From contig CAWIUF010000064.1 of the NCBI GenBank assembly GCA_963839095.1, positions 186,001 to 250,000 on the forward strand: a stretch of 64,000 nucleotides of DNA, in the 5' to 3' direction. How positions within the stretch are numbered: position 1 is the stretch's first letter; every line of letters begins with the position of its first letter. Of the stretch, positions 1 through 9,564 are shown piece by piece. Made by a program: the position numbers and the translations under genes. The stretch comes from Palsa-504 sp963839095. GTDB lineage: Bacteria > Actinomycetota > Actinomycetes > Streptosporangiales > Streptosporangiaceae. The notes beneath the pieces were generated by a model that was given only the letters and a program-made list of their open reading frames with translations, made no database searches and was not told where the DNA came from.

Positions 1-56
1 GGGGTCAAGCCGCCGCAGATGTACCGCCCCGGCCAGCCGATGCCCGAACCCCCGGC

Positions 57-443
57 CTAGCCATCCGCGCAATGGTGGCCGAGGTCGACGATGCAGAAGC
101 GGTTGCCTTCGGTGTCGGCCAGCACGACGAAGTCCGGGTCGCGGGGAAAGCGGTCCCAGTCGACCCGGCGCGCGCCCAGCGAGACCAGGCGGTCCGCCTC
201 CGCCTCTTGCTCGGCGGCGCTGGCGACGTGCAGGTCCAGGTGGTGCCGCGGGTAGTCGTCGGGCGGCGTCTCGCTGACCTGCAGCGCGATCGAGGTCCCG
301 GTGCCGCCGGGCGGCACCAGGAGCCGGGGCCAGCCGGCGAACCCGTCGCCACGCACCTGGTAGCCGAGCGCCGCGGACCAGAACTTCTCGGCCCGCGCGC
401 GGTCGGTGACGCCCAGCACGACCACGCCGAAGGTCAGCATCAC
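57..443 (-). CDS. VOC (glyoxalase/bleomycin-resistance fold) protein
   Basis: A 127-residue single-domain protein of the vicinal-oxygen-chelate superfamily, probably cytoplasmic. The N-terminal strand (FGVVVLGVTDRARAEKFW) and the closing strand (FVVLADTEGNRFCIVD, residues about 104-119) are the usual first and last elements of one VOC module, and HHLDLHV in the middle supplies a possible metal ligand. Length fits single-domain actinomycete members. The start is GTG at 443 or the ATG directly after it. Substrate cannot be told: the family covers glyoxalases, antibiotic-binding proteins and dioxygenases. The gene runs divergently from the acyltransferase downstream. Confidence 0.85.
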   Translation of the reverse strand: MMLTFGVVVLGVTDRARAEKFWSAALGYQVRGDGFAGWPRLLVPPGGTGTSIALQVSETPPDDYPRHHLDLHVASAAEQEAEADRLVSLGARRVDWDRFPRDPDFVVLADTEGNRFCIVDLGHHCADG

Positions 444-546
444 GCACCGTCCCCTTTCCTGCCTTCTCAGTTAAAACACAGGCTTCTCAGCGGGTACACA
501 GGCACGGTTCCCGGTTACCCAGGCTCGCCTGGTACCCTTGCCCCCC

Positions 547-2032
547 GTGCCTGACGCTGTGGCCCAACCAGCGCCGCAACCGCAACCAGCCTCTCAGCCG
601 CCGCCGGACGCCCGGGCGCCCGGGTCAGCGGCTGACCGGCCGCGGGCCGCGGCCGCGCCCCGGCTCGCCTGGCTGGACGCACTGCGCGGGATCGCCGCGC
701 TGTGCGTGGTCTTCGATCACCTGACCTACTCCGTGCTCGTGCCGGTCAGGGACTCGGTCTACCAGTGGTTCGATCCCGGCCAGTACGGCGTCTTCGTCTT
801 CTTCCTGGTCAGCGGTTACATCGTGCCCGCCTCGCTGGAACGCAAGGGCAGCGTCCGCGGCTTCTGGGTGAGCCGCCTGTTCCGGCTCTACCCGCTGTAC
901 CTGTTCGCCGTCGGCGCCATGATCGTGCTCTGGGCCAGCGGCATCGGATCGCTGTCGGGCATGGACACCGACACGGTGACCGCGTCGTTCGCCGACGTGT
1001 TCATGCTGCAGAGCGTGCTGTGGGCGCCGACGCTGCCCAACGTGGTCTGGTCGCTGGCCTACGAGATGGTCTTCTACCTGCATGCTCACCGCGCTGTTCC
1101 TGGGCGGCGTGCACCGGCGGAGCAGCCGGTACGCGCTGGTCTTCGCGGTCGCCGCGCTGGCGCTGGGCCGGGTCCTGCGGCCCGGGTCGCTGTCCTTCGA
1201 CCTGCTCACGCCGGGCCCGGTGGTCGCCATCACCGACAGCGCGATCCTGATCGGGCTGGTGCTGGCGCTGGCGGGCCGGGGGCGGTCGAGAACCGCGGGC
1301 GCCGCCCTGGCGGCGGTGACCGGCCTGCTGGTGATCAGCTTCAACAGCGGGTACGCGGCGCCCTGGGAGAGCTTCGCCATCTTCGCGCTGATGTTCACCG
1401 GCACCCTGCTGTACCGGGCCGAGACGGGCGCCTACCCGTGGCGCCGCGCCCGCTACGTGGTGATCGCCGTGTTCGGCCTCATCCTGGTGGCCGCGCAGCT
1501 GCACACCTCGCCGCAGGCGGAGAACTTCGATGCCATCCGCAAGACGTTCAACGCGCTCGGGCTGGCCGGGCTGACCTTCGCGGTGGCCATGCTGTGCCGC
1601 CATAAGAAGGTGCCGCGCGCCCTGGCCTGGCTCGGCCTGGTCAGCTACTCGGTGTACCTGCTGCACCCGGCGCTGATCGAGGTCTACGCCAGCGTGCCGT
1701 GGACGCAGGACCAGAACTTCGTGCCGACCGAACTGCTCCTGGTCGCGGTGTTCGTCGCGGCCCTGCTGGTGACCTGCGGCCTGACCCACCGCTTCATCGA
1801 GGCGCCGATGCAGCGGCTGGGGCGGCGGGTCGGTGCCCGGCTCGACACCCGGTTCGGGCCGGACGTACGGCGGCCGCCGCTGGTCAGCACGGATTCCGGC
1901 GTTTGCGGTACACCACCTGCCGGCGCAGCGGGCCCTCGTCCACGTCCTGGTCGTCGAAGTCCTCGGCCGGATCATGAGTCATCCCGATCCGCTCCATCAC
2001 CGCCCGCGAGCGCAGGTTCTCGGCCATCGTGA
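547..2032 (+). CDS. Acyltransferase 3 family membrane protein, one frameshift
   Basis: A multispanning O-acyltransferase of the Acyl_transf_3 family, which acylates sugars or lipids at the membrane. Seen in order: LDALRGIAALCVVFDHLTY (first helix with the family His), GVFVFFLVSGYIVPASL, FWVSRLFRLYPLY and VVWSLAYEMVFYL, then in another frame MLTALFLGGV through RFIEAPMQRLG, the usual end of the core. The frame changes at about 1080 by one extra base. GTG at 547 is the best start. The tail beyond about 1840 looks unlike the family and overlaps the convergent GNAT gene, so the true stop may be earlier. The substrate is unknown. Confidence 0.8.
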
Positions 2033-2423
2033 CGGCGACGATCTCCGGCAGTTCCAGGGCGCCGAAACCGTACCCCAGCGCGGCTCGCGCGGCTTCGGTA
2101 GCGTAGCCGTGGCCCCAGGCCGGCCGGGATAGCCGCCAGGCGACCTCGACGCCGCCGGCGACGGGCATCTCATCGTCGAGGATGCCCAGGCCGGTGAAGC
2201 CGATGAACTCGCCGGACGCGCGGACCTCCACGGCCCAGAAGCCGAAGCCGCGGCGGTCCAGGTCGTCCTGGAAGTTCAGCACCCACGCCTCGGCCTGGCC
2301 GGATGTCAGCAGCGGGCCGAGGTACCGCCGGACCTGCGGATCGGCGTTCATCGCCGCCCACGGCGCGAGATCGGATTCCCGCCAGCCGCGCATGACCAGT
2401 CGCTCGGTGCCGATCTCCATCAC
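1884..2423 (-). CDS. GNAT acetyltransferase, RimJ/RimL-like
   Basis: A 179-residue acetyl-CoA-dependent N-acetyltransferase. It opens with IGTERLVMRGWRESDL, the hallmark of RimJ/RimL-type GNATs. The acetyl-CoA pyrophosphate loop is around PAWGHGYATEAARAAL (residues about 107-122), and ENLRSRAVMERIGM is the C-terminal motif. The gene starts ATG (two adjacent ATGs at 2423/2420) and is intact. It converges on and overlaps the acyltransferase tail. The acceptor (ribosomal protein, amino acid or antibiotic) cannot be deduced. Confidence 0.85.
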   Translation of the reverse strand: MMEIGTERLVMRGWRESDLAPWAAMNADPQVRRYLGPLLTSGQAEAWVLNFQDDLDRRGFGFWAVEVRASGEFIGFTGLGILDDEMPVAGGVEVAWRLSRPAWGHGYATEAARAALGYGFGALELPEIVAVTMAENLRSRAVMERIGMTHDPAEDFDDQDVDEGPLRRQVVYRKRRNPC

Positions 2424-3004
2424 CGGGCTAGTCTATTCCGGGCCGGCTCCCCGGTGGCCGGCCGCGGACTCAGCCGACGATATGGGACATACCTGCTGAT
2501 ACTCACGCCTGCCCCGGAAAGCAGCGGCGGATATCAACCTGCCCGCCACCGTGAATGGCATAGCCCCGGAATACCATTGCCGATAATCGACGTGCCTTAT
2601 TGACTGATATCCAAATCATGGGATCCGGCATTCCTTTATCGTCTCGGGCGGCTGACGGACATGATCACATGATCACCAGCCCGGCCCGGACAAGGTGATG
2701 CGATCTTGGCCGGCGCCCGCAGCGACCCGCTCGGCCCGGGTCGGCACGGGATCCGTACGCATCGAACTTTGGTGACTTAAAGTAGTTTATATGATCACTC
2801 TAGTGTATCTGCCTTCGCGAATCCGGCGGGGCAAGGTAGCGGCAGTCCCAGGGTCGCGCCGCGGCCATCCTGATCGCGCAGCTGCTCGTGCACACCCCGG
2901 GCCCAGGTCGGCCACCGGCCCCCCCTTAGCGATGTTTCACCAGGTCAGAGGTCATTTAGTTTACCTAATGCCAATGTTTGATAGCTATCCTGGAAGGGTA
3001 ATAT
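2424..3004. other. Gene-free, relatively AT-rich spacer
   Basis: About 580 bases between the GNAT start and the first duplicated unit. It is visibly richer in A/T than its neighbours and I see no convincing reading frame. It may hold the GNAT promoter and the promoter for the structured leader that follows. No tRNA or insertion-sequence ends were recognised. Confidence 0.5.
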
Positions 3005-3093
3005 GCACGCTGCGTAACTGTCTTGTTATACTGAAGTAACTGTCGTGTTATCTGCTGTGAAAGCTGATAGAGGTGTCACCCAATGCCTGGCCG

Positions 3094-3289
3094 AATGTTC
3101 CATAGGCTGGAACATTTTCCGGATTTTCAAGACATCCTGGCCATCATGCCGCATGCTGAATCCGCGTCAGGGAGCTTGTCCATAGCGTAATGAAGCGCTT
3201 TCCCTGCGTTACGCGGGTCAGTCGCGCGCTATCACGCGCCATCACGGCGACCACGAAGCGGCCCGCGGCACCGGCCATCCGGCCGGTGC
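3094..3289 (+). promoter_or_regulatory. Structured 5' leader of NlpC gene, copy 1
   Basis: The roughly 300-base leader before the NlpC/P60 gene contains two hairpins kept in both duplicate copies. The first, 3094-3116, has a 9-bp stem (AATGTTCCA/TGGAACATT). The second, 3268-3289, has a 9-bp stem (GCACCGGCC/GGCCGGTGC) ending about 20 bases before the AGGAG ribosome-binding site at 3312. Loops differ between copies while stems are kept. Actinobacterial cell-wall hydrolase genes are often controlled by c-di-AMP (ydaO) riboswitches, but I could not match that consensus, so the class is open. Confidence 0.45.
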
Positions 3290-3323
3290 GTCACCAGCCT
3301 CAGAAACCGTTAGGAGCGGGCCT

Positions 3324-3785
3324 GTGTCCATGCGACATAAGGTAGGCACCATCGCCGGAACGATGGCAGTATCTCTGGCGTTTTTTCCGGGAATGGCAAG
3401 CGCTCATACGCTGTCATTCAATCAGAAGGCAGCCTCGTACGTGAAAGCGTACGTAGGGGCGGTTCCCTACGTATACGGCGGCAGTTCACCCCGCACGGGA
3501 TTCGACTGCAGCGGGCTGGCCGGTTACGTATACCGCCACTACGGCAAGTCAATCCCCCGGACCGCGGAAGACCAGTTCCTGCATTTCCGCCGCGAGAGCA
3601 GGAACCGGGCCTGGGGCGGTGACCTCGTGTTCTTCCACGTGAACTCCAACCCGAACAGCTACGTCTACCACGTGGGCATCTACGAAGGCGGGAACCACAT
3701 GGTCTCGGCCACCAACCCCGCCGGGGGCATCCGGTGGCAGACCATCTATTCCTCCGACGTGACGTTCGGGACGATCACCCACTGA
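3324..3785 (+). CDS. Secreted NlpC/P60 peptidoglycan hydrolase, copy 1
   Basis: A 153-residue exported cysteine peptidase that would cut peptide stems of peptidoglycan. The signal peptide runs to about residue 27, ending FFPGMASA. The mature part is essentially one NlpC/P60 domain: the catalytic Cys is in FDCSGLAGY and the catalytic His in YHVGIYEGG, after the GDLVFF strand. There is no separate wall-binding domain. GTG at 3324 is chosen because AGGAG lies seven bases upstream; ATG at 3330 is the alternative. It follows a structured leader and converges on the proline-rich membrane gene across a shared terminator. Confidence 0.9.
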   Translation: MSMRHKVGTIAGTMAVSLAFFPGMASAHTLSFNQKAASYVKAYVGAVPYVYGGSSPRTGFDCSGLAGYVYRHYGKSIPRTAEDQFLHFRRESRNRAWGGDLVFFHVNSNPNSYVYHVGIYEGGNHMVSATNPAGGIRWQTIYSSDVTFGTITH

Positions 3786-3944
3786 GCCACCGGCCGAAGC
3801 CGCGCTCGTGCCAGCGCGCCGGCCATGATGGCGGGGCCCACGATGGCGTGGGCACAGCCCCGTACCGACTGCCGCGCGGCAGCCTGCGTTCCGGTAGGAC
3901 CCCCCACCGCGACGACACGGCTGCCGCGCGGTATCCCCGTGACC

Positions 3945-3986
3945 GCAACCGCCGGTCCCCGGTTCCGCCCGGGGGCCGGCGGTTGC
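3945..3986. terminator. Convergent bidirectional terminator hairpin, copy 1
   Basis: A perfect 11-bp outer stem (GCAACCGCCGG at 3945-3955 with CCGGCGGTTGC at 3976-3986), extended by an inner C/G-rich stem, lies between the NlpC gene and the convergent proline-rich gene. It has no long T-tract, as is common in high-GC actinomycetes. The same hairpin recurs in unit 2. Confidence 0.7.
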
Positions 3987-3991
3987 GCTCG

Positions 3992-4926
3992 CTAGCCGTT
4001 CACGGTCCACTCGACCATCGGGCCGAACCCGCTGAGCGCGGTCCACTGGATCGTCGAGACCGTCACGCCGTCCGGTACCTGGAAGGCCACCGCGCCGGTC
4101 ACCGTATCGCCCGGGGCCACCTGGATCGCGCCGTCGTGGAAGTTGGTGTAGCCGGCGATGCGGTTCAGGGCCGCCGGGTAGTCCTGCCCGTTGGCGCCGA
4201 CCAGGACGGCGTCGTTGTTGGCGTCCTCGCCCTGCAGGCTGCCGCTCAGGGCCTTGATCCTGAAGACGAGCCCGACGAACCGCTTTCCGCTGCCCGGCGT
4301 GTCGAACTGGTTCGCGCCCCGGGCCGGGTCGATCACCTTCACCAGCGTCACCCGGTAGGCGCTCCCGGTGCCGTCATCCAGGGTGAAGGTCGCGCCCACC
4401 ACGCCCGGCGGCTCCTGGAGCCCGGTGTGCAGCCCGACGCTGGCCGGCGGGGATACCGTGACCGAGACGGGCTTGTGGTGACTGGTAAGGCCGCGGACGG
4501 CGAACCCGAAGGCGATGAAGAGGCCGAGCACGATGAGGGCGCGGACCGGGAACCGCCGGCGGAACCGCGGCCGGCGCGGGCCGTAACCGTAGGTGTAGCC
4601 CGGGCCGGGCGGCGGCTGGCCCGCGGGCGGCCAGGCCGGGGACGGGGGCGGAGGCGGCGAGGACTGGCCACGGCCTGAGAGGCCAGGCGGGTGGCTGGTT
4701 ACCCGAGGGCCACGACGGCGGCTACCCGAGCCGGCCCTGACCGGACCCGGTCCGGACGGCCGGACGGCGGCTCGTTACCGGAAGGCCCGGACGGCCAGGT
4801 CATGGGCTCGTTACCTGACGGCCAGGGCGAGGACTGGTTACCGGCGGGCCAGGACGGCGGCTGGTCCCGGTCCGGCGACCGGTCCTGGTCTGGTGGCCGG
4901 TCCTGGTCCGACGGCGGCTGGCTCAT
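3992..4926 (-). pseudogene. Proline-rich membrane-anchored DUF4352-like protein, copy 1, frameshifted
   Basis: A counterpart of the intact copy at 9565-10497. From the N-terminus: a Pro/Ser/Trp-rich cytoplasmic arm starting MSQPPSDQDRPPDQDR, an Arg-rich stop followed by one membrane helix (ALIVLGLFIAFGFAVRGL), and an extracellular beta domain like DUF4352 (VVGATFTLDDGTGSAYRVTL ... KRFVGLVFRIKAL). Such domains are found in actinomycete surface lipoproteins and TM proteins of unknown role. At least three one-base indels between about 4660 and 4770 break the proline arm relative to unit 2, so it is defective unless the indels are errors. Confidence 0.75.
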
Positions 4927-5044
4927 GACGTCCTCTCGAGCGGCGCGAACGGTCCGCGCTCTCTCCCGATCGGGAAACACGTCGCAGGCCGTTATGGTGC
5001 ACGGTAATGCATCATCGCCGGTCCGCTTGTGAGACCGTCTGACC

Positions 5045-5691
5045 ATGAATGATGCCGCTGTGAGCGCACTCCGGCGACGACGGCACGCCGGGACGCGCGG
5101 GCTACCGGCGGTCGGCGGGATCGCCCCGGGGCGAGGCCAGGCGCCGCGGCTGCTCGACCGGGTAACCGATGACCTGGCGGTGAACGGCCTGGTGGATTTC
5201 TCGCTGCGGCGCGCGGCGCGGGCCGCCGGCACCACCCACAAGGTGCTGCTCTACTACTTCGACGGGGCCGACGACCTGCTCGCGCAGGCCATCTTCCAGC
5301 TGCGCCAGCGGCGCATCGGCAACGCGCTGGCCATGGTCGCCGCCGGGCCGGAAGGGCAGACGCTGGCGGACCGGGTCCGCGCCGTCTGGCCCGCCCTGGT
5401 GGGCGAGGAGTCGCGGGTGCTCGACCAGGCCATCGGGCTGATGATGTACGACCCGGTGCGGTACGTCGAGCTCGGCCAGGGCGCCTCGCAGCAGTACCTG
5501 CCGCCCCTGCTGTCCATCTGCCCGCCGGACTGGACCGGAGCAGCGCAAGCTCGAGGTCTCCGAGATGATCCTCGCCGACCCTGCGCGGCTTCCTCATCGA
5601 CTGGCTGGTCAGCGGCACCATGACGGGCGTCGAGGCCGGCTTCGAGGCGCTGGCGCGCGCGCTCGACCGCGAGGAGGCCGCCCGCGAGTAG
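5045..5691 (+). pseudogene. TetR-family regulator, copy 1, two frameshifts near 3' end
   Basis: A counterpart of the intact 10618-11262 gene. The N-terminal helix-turn-helix reads DDLAVNGLVDFSLRRAARAAGTTHK, then VLLYYFDGADDLLAQAI, the standard TetR recognition-helix region. Extra C residues at about 5536 and 5577, compared with unit 2, change the frame in the ligand-binding domain (GACTGGACCGGAGC against GACTGGACGGAGC). It is divergent from the proline-rich gene and directly precedes the hydrolases, the likely regulated targets. Confidence 0.8.
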
Positions 5692-5783
5692 CCGACTGTG
5701 ACCAGGACACAGGCATAGACATTTTGAGAACCGCGTGGTTCACTTCTGCTGAGGATGAAGTCCAGCAGGAGTCGAGCACGGGG

Positions 5784-6723
5784 GTGTCCATGGAACGGGA
5801 AAAGGTCCGGTTCGCCAGCGGCGGCAGCGAGTGCGCCGCCTGGCACTATCCCGGCACCAACGGCGGGTGCGTGATCATGACCGGCGGTTTCGCGGTGACC
5901 AAGGAGCCGGGCACCGACCGGTTCGCGCGGCGGTTCCAGGACGCCGGGTTCGCCGTGCTGGCCTTCGACTACCGTCATCTCGGGGAGAGCGGCGGGCAGC
6001 CGCGGCAGGTCCAGCGGATCGGCGAGCAGCTCGCCGACTGGCGGGCCGCGATCGCCCGCGCGCCGGGACCTGCCCGGCGTGGACCCGGCCCGGATCGCCA
6101 TCTGGAGCTTCTCCGCCTGCGGCGGGCAGGTCTTCCAGGTCGCGGCGGCGCACCCGGAGCTGGCCGCGGCGATCGCCCAGACGCCGAACGCCGACGGCCT
6201 GGCCGCCGCCCGCAACGCGGCCCGCTACCAGAAGCCGCTCGCCATGGCCCGGTTCACCGGCCGGGGCATCGCTCGACGCCGCTCGGCGCGCTGGCCGGCC
6301 GGCCGCCGCGGCTGGTGCCGCTGACCGGCGAGCCGGGAACGGTCGCGCTGCTCACGACACCGGATGCCCGGGACGGCAGCCGGGCGCTCGACCCGGACGG
6401 GCAGTACTCCGGACTGGCAGCAGGAGGTCGCCGCCCGTTCGGCCCTGCGGGTTGGCTTCTACCGGCCGGGCCGGGACGCGGCCCGGGTGCGCTGCCCGCT
6501 GCTCGTCCTGGTCTGCGACCAGGACCAGACGGCGCTGGCCGCGCCCGCCGTCCGCGCGGCGGGCCGCGCTCCGCACGGCGAGCTGGTCCGGCTGCCCGGC
6601 GGGCACTACGCGCCGTTCCTCGACGGGCCATGAGCGCGGCCGTGGCGGCCGAGCTGTCCTTCCTGCGCGCGGCACCTGCTCGGGCAGCCGGATGCCGTCC
6701 CCGCCGATCTGGCGCGGCAGTGA
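5784..6723 (+). pseudogene. Alpha/beta hydrolase (dienelactone-hydrolase type), copy 1, frameshifted
   Basis: A counterpart of 11356-12305. Features: an N-terminal strand with MTGGFAVTKEPGTDRFA, VLAFDYRHLGESGG, a nucleophile elbow IAIWSFSACGG (Ser in place of the usual GxSxG context), an acid loop LVLVCDQDQT and a His loop LPGGHYAPFLDGP. The length of about 310 residues fits single-domain alpha/beta hydrolases. Extra bases at about 6063 and 6271 against unit 2, plus others, break it. The stop TGA lies 12 bases before the next hydrolase, so the two are probably co-transcribed. Substrate unknown. Confidence 0.8.
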
Positions 6724-6734
6724 GGTGGACGGCC

Positions 6735-7618
6735 ATGAAGCAGGTCGAGCTGTCGGCCGGGACGATCGAGTACCAGGACACCGGCGGCGACGGGCCGGTG
6801 GTCGTGCTGCTGCACGGGCTGCTGATGGACGCCTCGCTGTGGGACGAGGTGATCGCCGGGCTGTCCGCCGGCTACCGGTGCGTGGCGCCGACGCTGCCGC
6901 TCGGGGCGCACCGGCACGCCGATGCGCGCCGACGCCGACCTGTCGCTGCCCGGGATAGCCCGGCTGGCGGCGGAGTTCCTGGACCGGCTCGGCCTGCGGG
7001 ACGTCACCCTGGTCGGCAACGACACCGGCGGCGCGCTCGTCCAGCTGCTCATGGCCGACGGCGACGCCCGGATCGGGCCGGGCGGTGCTCGTCTCGTGCG
7101 ACGCGTTCGACAACTTCCCGCCCGGCCTGACCGGCAAGACGCTGGTGCTGGCCGGGCAAGCTGCCGCCGGCGCTGTTCGGCCTGTTCATGCAGCAGATGC
7201 GGCTGCGGGCGGTCCGGCGGCTGCCGATCGCGTTCGGCTGGCTGACCAAGCGCGGCGACGCCGCCACGGCCCGGTGGATGAGGCCGGTCCTGACCCAGCC
7301 CGGCGATCCGCCGCGACACCGTGCGGATGCTGCGGGCCGCGGCCGCCGACACCCGCTTCCTGCTGCCGGCGGCCGAGCGGCTGCCGGTTTCCCCCGGCCG
7401 GCGCTGGTCGCCTGGGCCAGCGAGGACCGGGTGATGCCGCCCGAGCACGGCCGGCGCCTGGCCGAGCTCCTGCCGCAGGGCAGCTGGCCGAGATCGAGGA
7501 CAGCTACACCCTGGTCCCGCTGGACCAGCCCGCCCGGCTCGCCCAGGTCATCGGGGACTTCATCGGGGCGCCCGGCCGGCCGAATCCCGGGATCCGCTCG
7601 CGCGATAGCGTTCAGCTC
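6735..7618 (+). pseudogene. Alpha/beta hydrolase with Asp nucleophile, copy 1, frameshifted
   Basis: A counterpart of 12302-13186. It begins MKQVELSAGTIEYQDTGGDG, then the oxyanion strand VVLLHGLLMDASLWDEV. The nucleophile elbow reads GNDTGG, with Asp where esterases have Ser, as in haloalkane dehalogenases and epoxide hydrolases. The C-terminal part (VAWASEDRVMPPEHGRRLA, ... YTLVPLDQPARLAQVI) carries the acid loop. Several one-base insertions (near 6920, 7078, 7157) change the frame. The frame then runs without a stop into the DUF2332 gene, as in unit 2. Confidence 0.78.
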
Positions 7619-8590
7619 ATGTCGATGGGCGGCCTTGACCCGGCGATCAGCCTGGCGGAGAACTACCGGGTGTGGGGGCGGGAGGCGCGGGGCCGCTCCC
7701 CCGCGTACGTGACGCTGTCCAACGCCGTCGCCGGCGACAGCACGATCCTGGACTTCCTCGGCACCCTGCCGCCGGACAAGCGGCAGCCCAACCTGCTGTT
7801 CGCGTCGGCCTGCTACCTGCTGGGCGCCCCCGCCGATCCCGGCACCCTGCGGGACCTGGTCCGCCAGGACCAGGACCGGCTGTCGCAGGTGATGCGAGCC
7901 CGGCGCACGCAGACCAACGAGGCCGCCCGCTGCGCCACCCTGCTGCCGGCGCTCGCGCAGCTGCCCGAGCCGCTGGCGCTGATCGAGGTCGGCGCCAGCG
8001 CCGGGCTGACCCTGCTGTTCGACCGCTACTCCTACGACTACGGCGACCTGGTGATCACCGGCTCGCGACCCGGAGGCGCCGACGCTGCACTGCGGCCTGC
8101 GCGGCCCGGTGCCGGTCCCGGCCCGGGTGCCGGAGATCGCCTGGCGGGCCGGGCTGGACCTCAACCCGCTGGATGTCAGCAGCGACGACGACGTGCACTG
8201 GCTGTCGTGCCTGCTGTGGCCGGGCGAAGGCGACCGCGCGGAGCGCCTCGCCCTCGCGGTCGCCTCGGCCCGCCGCTCCCCTCCGGCGATCCACCGCGGC
8301 GACCTGCTGACCGACCTGCCCGCGCTGGCGGCCCAGGCCCCGGCCGGGGCGACCGTGGTCGTCTACCACTCCGCGGTGCTCGCCTATGTCGCGCCCGAGG
8401 ACCGGGAGCGCTTCGCTCGACGGTGCGCGGGCTGGACGTGGTCTGGTTCTCCAACGAGGCGCCCGGCGTCGTGCCCGGGGTGCCGCTGGACGGGCGTGAT
8501 GACGGGACGTTCGTGCTCGCCCGGGACGGAGCTACGGCGCTGGCCCGCACCGACGGCCACGGCGACTGGGTGGAGTGGCACGCTGCGTAA
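7619..8590 (+). pseudogene. DUF2332 protein, copy 1, 3' end replaced by duplication junction
   Basis: DUF2332 is a family of unknown function of about 330 residues common in actinomycetes. Recognised by LAENYRVWGREARGRSPAYV, LASL-type mid regions (LIEVGASAGLTLLFDRY), DLNPLDVSSDDDVHWLSCLLWPGE and WFSNEAPGVVPGV. A missing T near 8415 shifts the frame (CGCTCGACG against CGCTTCGACG in unit 2). The natural C-terminus is lost: the last codons read into the start of unit 2 and stop at 8588, ending WHAA. Confidence 0.82.
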
Positions 8591-8665
8591 CGTCTTGTGA
8601 TACCGAAGTAACTGTCGTGTTATCTGCTGTGAAAGCTGATAGAGGTGTCACTCGATGCCTGGCCG

Positions 8666-8861
8666 AATGTTCCATAAGCTGGAACATTTTCCGGATTTTC
8701 AAGACATCCTGGCCATCATGCCGCATGCTGAATCCGCGTCAGGGAGCTCATCCATAGCGTAATGAAGCGCTATCCCTGCGTCACGCGGGTCAGTCGCGCG
8801 CTATCACGCGCCATCACGGCGACCACGAAGCGGCCCGCGGCACCGGCCACCCGGCCGGTGC
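8666..8861 (+). promoter_or_regulatory. Structured 5' leader of NlpC gene, copy 2
   Basis: Same two stems as in unit 1, at 8666-8688 and 8840-8861, with loop changes (TAGGC to TAAGC, ATCC to ACCC) that keep the stems intact. In this copy the leader happens to be open in the NlpC frame back to 8762, but a one-base difference closes that frame in unit 1, so the upstream extension is not credible coding sequence. Confidence 0.45.
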
Positions 8862-8896
8862 GTTCACCAGCCTCAGAAACCGTTAGGAGCGGGCCT

Positions 8897-9358
8897 GTGT
8901 CCATGCGACATAAGGTAGGCACCATCGCCGGAACGATGGCAGTATCTCTGGCGTTTTTCCCGGGAATGGCAAGCGCTCATGCGCTGTCATTCAATCAGAA
9001 GGCAGCCTCGTACGTGAAAGCGTACGTAGGGGCAGTTCCCTACGTATACGGCGGCAGTTCACCCAGCACGGGATTCGACTGCAGCGGGCTGGCCGGTTAC
9101 GTATACCGCCACTACGGCAAGTCAATCCCCCGGACCGCGGAAGACCAGTTCCTGCACTTCCGCCGCGAGAGCAGGAACCGGGCCTGGGGCGGTGACCTCG
9201 TGTTCTTCCACGTGAACTCCAACCCGAACAGCTACGTCTACCACGTGGGCATCTACGAAGGCGGGAACCACATGGTCTCGGCCACCAACCCCGCCGGGGG
9301 CATCCGGTGGCAGACCATCTATTCCTCCGACGTGACGTTCGGGACGATCACCGACTAA
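8897..9358 (+). CDS. Secreted NlpC/P60 peptidoglycan hydrolase, copy 2
   Basis: A near-duplicate of the 3324 gene, differing by a few residues (for example SSPSTG for SSPRTG and a C-terminal Asp for His). It has a signal peptide ending GMASA, a Cys nucleophile in FDCSGL and His in YHVGIY. The GTG start has AGGAG seven bases upstream, as in copy 1. An in-frame ATG at 8762 exists but lies inside the conserved untranslated leader and is rejected. It is intact and presumably functional at the cell wall. Confidence 0.9.
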   Translation: MSMRHKVGTIAGTMAVSLAFFPGMASAHALSFNQKAASYVKAYVGAVPYVYGGSSPSTGFDCSGLAGYVYRHYGKSIPRTAEDQFLHFRRESRNRAWGGDLVFFHVNSNPNSYVYHVGIYEGGNHMVSATNPAGGIRWQTIYSSDVTFGTITD

Positions 9359-9518
9359 GCCACTGGCCGAAGCCGCGCTCGTCCAGCGCGCCGGCCAGGA
9401 TGGCGGGGCCCACGACGGCGTGGGCACAGCCCCCGTACCGACTGCCGCGCGGCAGCCTGCGTTCCGGTAGGCCCCCCCACCGCGACCGACACGGCTGCCG
9501 CGCGGTATCCCCGTGACC

Positions 9519-9560
9519 GCAACCGCCGGTCCCCGGTTCCGCCCGGGGGCCGGCGGTTGC
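9519..9560. terminator. Convergent terminator hairpin, copy 2
   Basis: Same 11-bp outer stem as in unit 1 (left arm 9519-9529, right arm 9550-9560), between the NlpC gene and the convergent proline-rich gene. Confidence 0.7.
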
Positions 9561-9564
9561 GCCG

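Larger units (their letters stand above)
3005..8578. repeat. Tandem duplication, unit 1
   Basis: First of two direct copies of about 5.57 kb. The unit begins at CACGCTGCGTAAC and ends inside the last DUF2332 codons at GACTGGGTGGAGTGG, where the next CACGCTGCGTAAC starts immediately. Both units carry the same six genes in the same order and strands. By eye they are highly similar with scattered substitutions and one-base indels. Unit 1 contains most of the indels. Confidence 0.93.

Noticed and set aside
3005..3323. Direct call of a ydaO/c-di-AMP riboswitch
   Set aside because: The gene type fits but I could not find the conserved sequence blocks of that class by eye.
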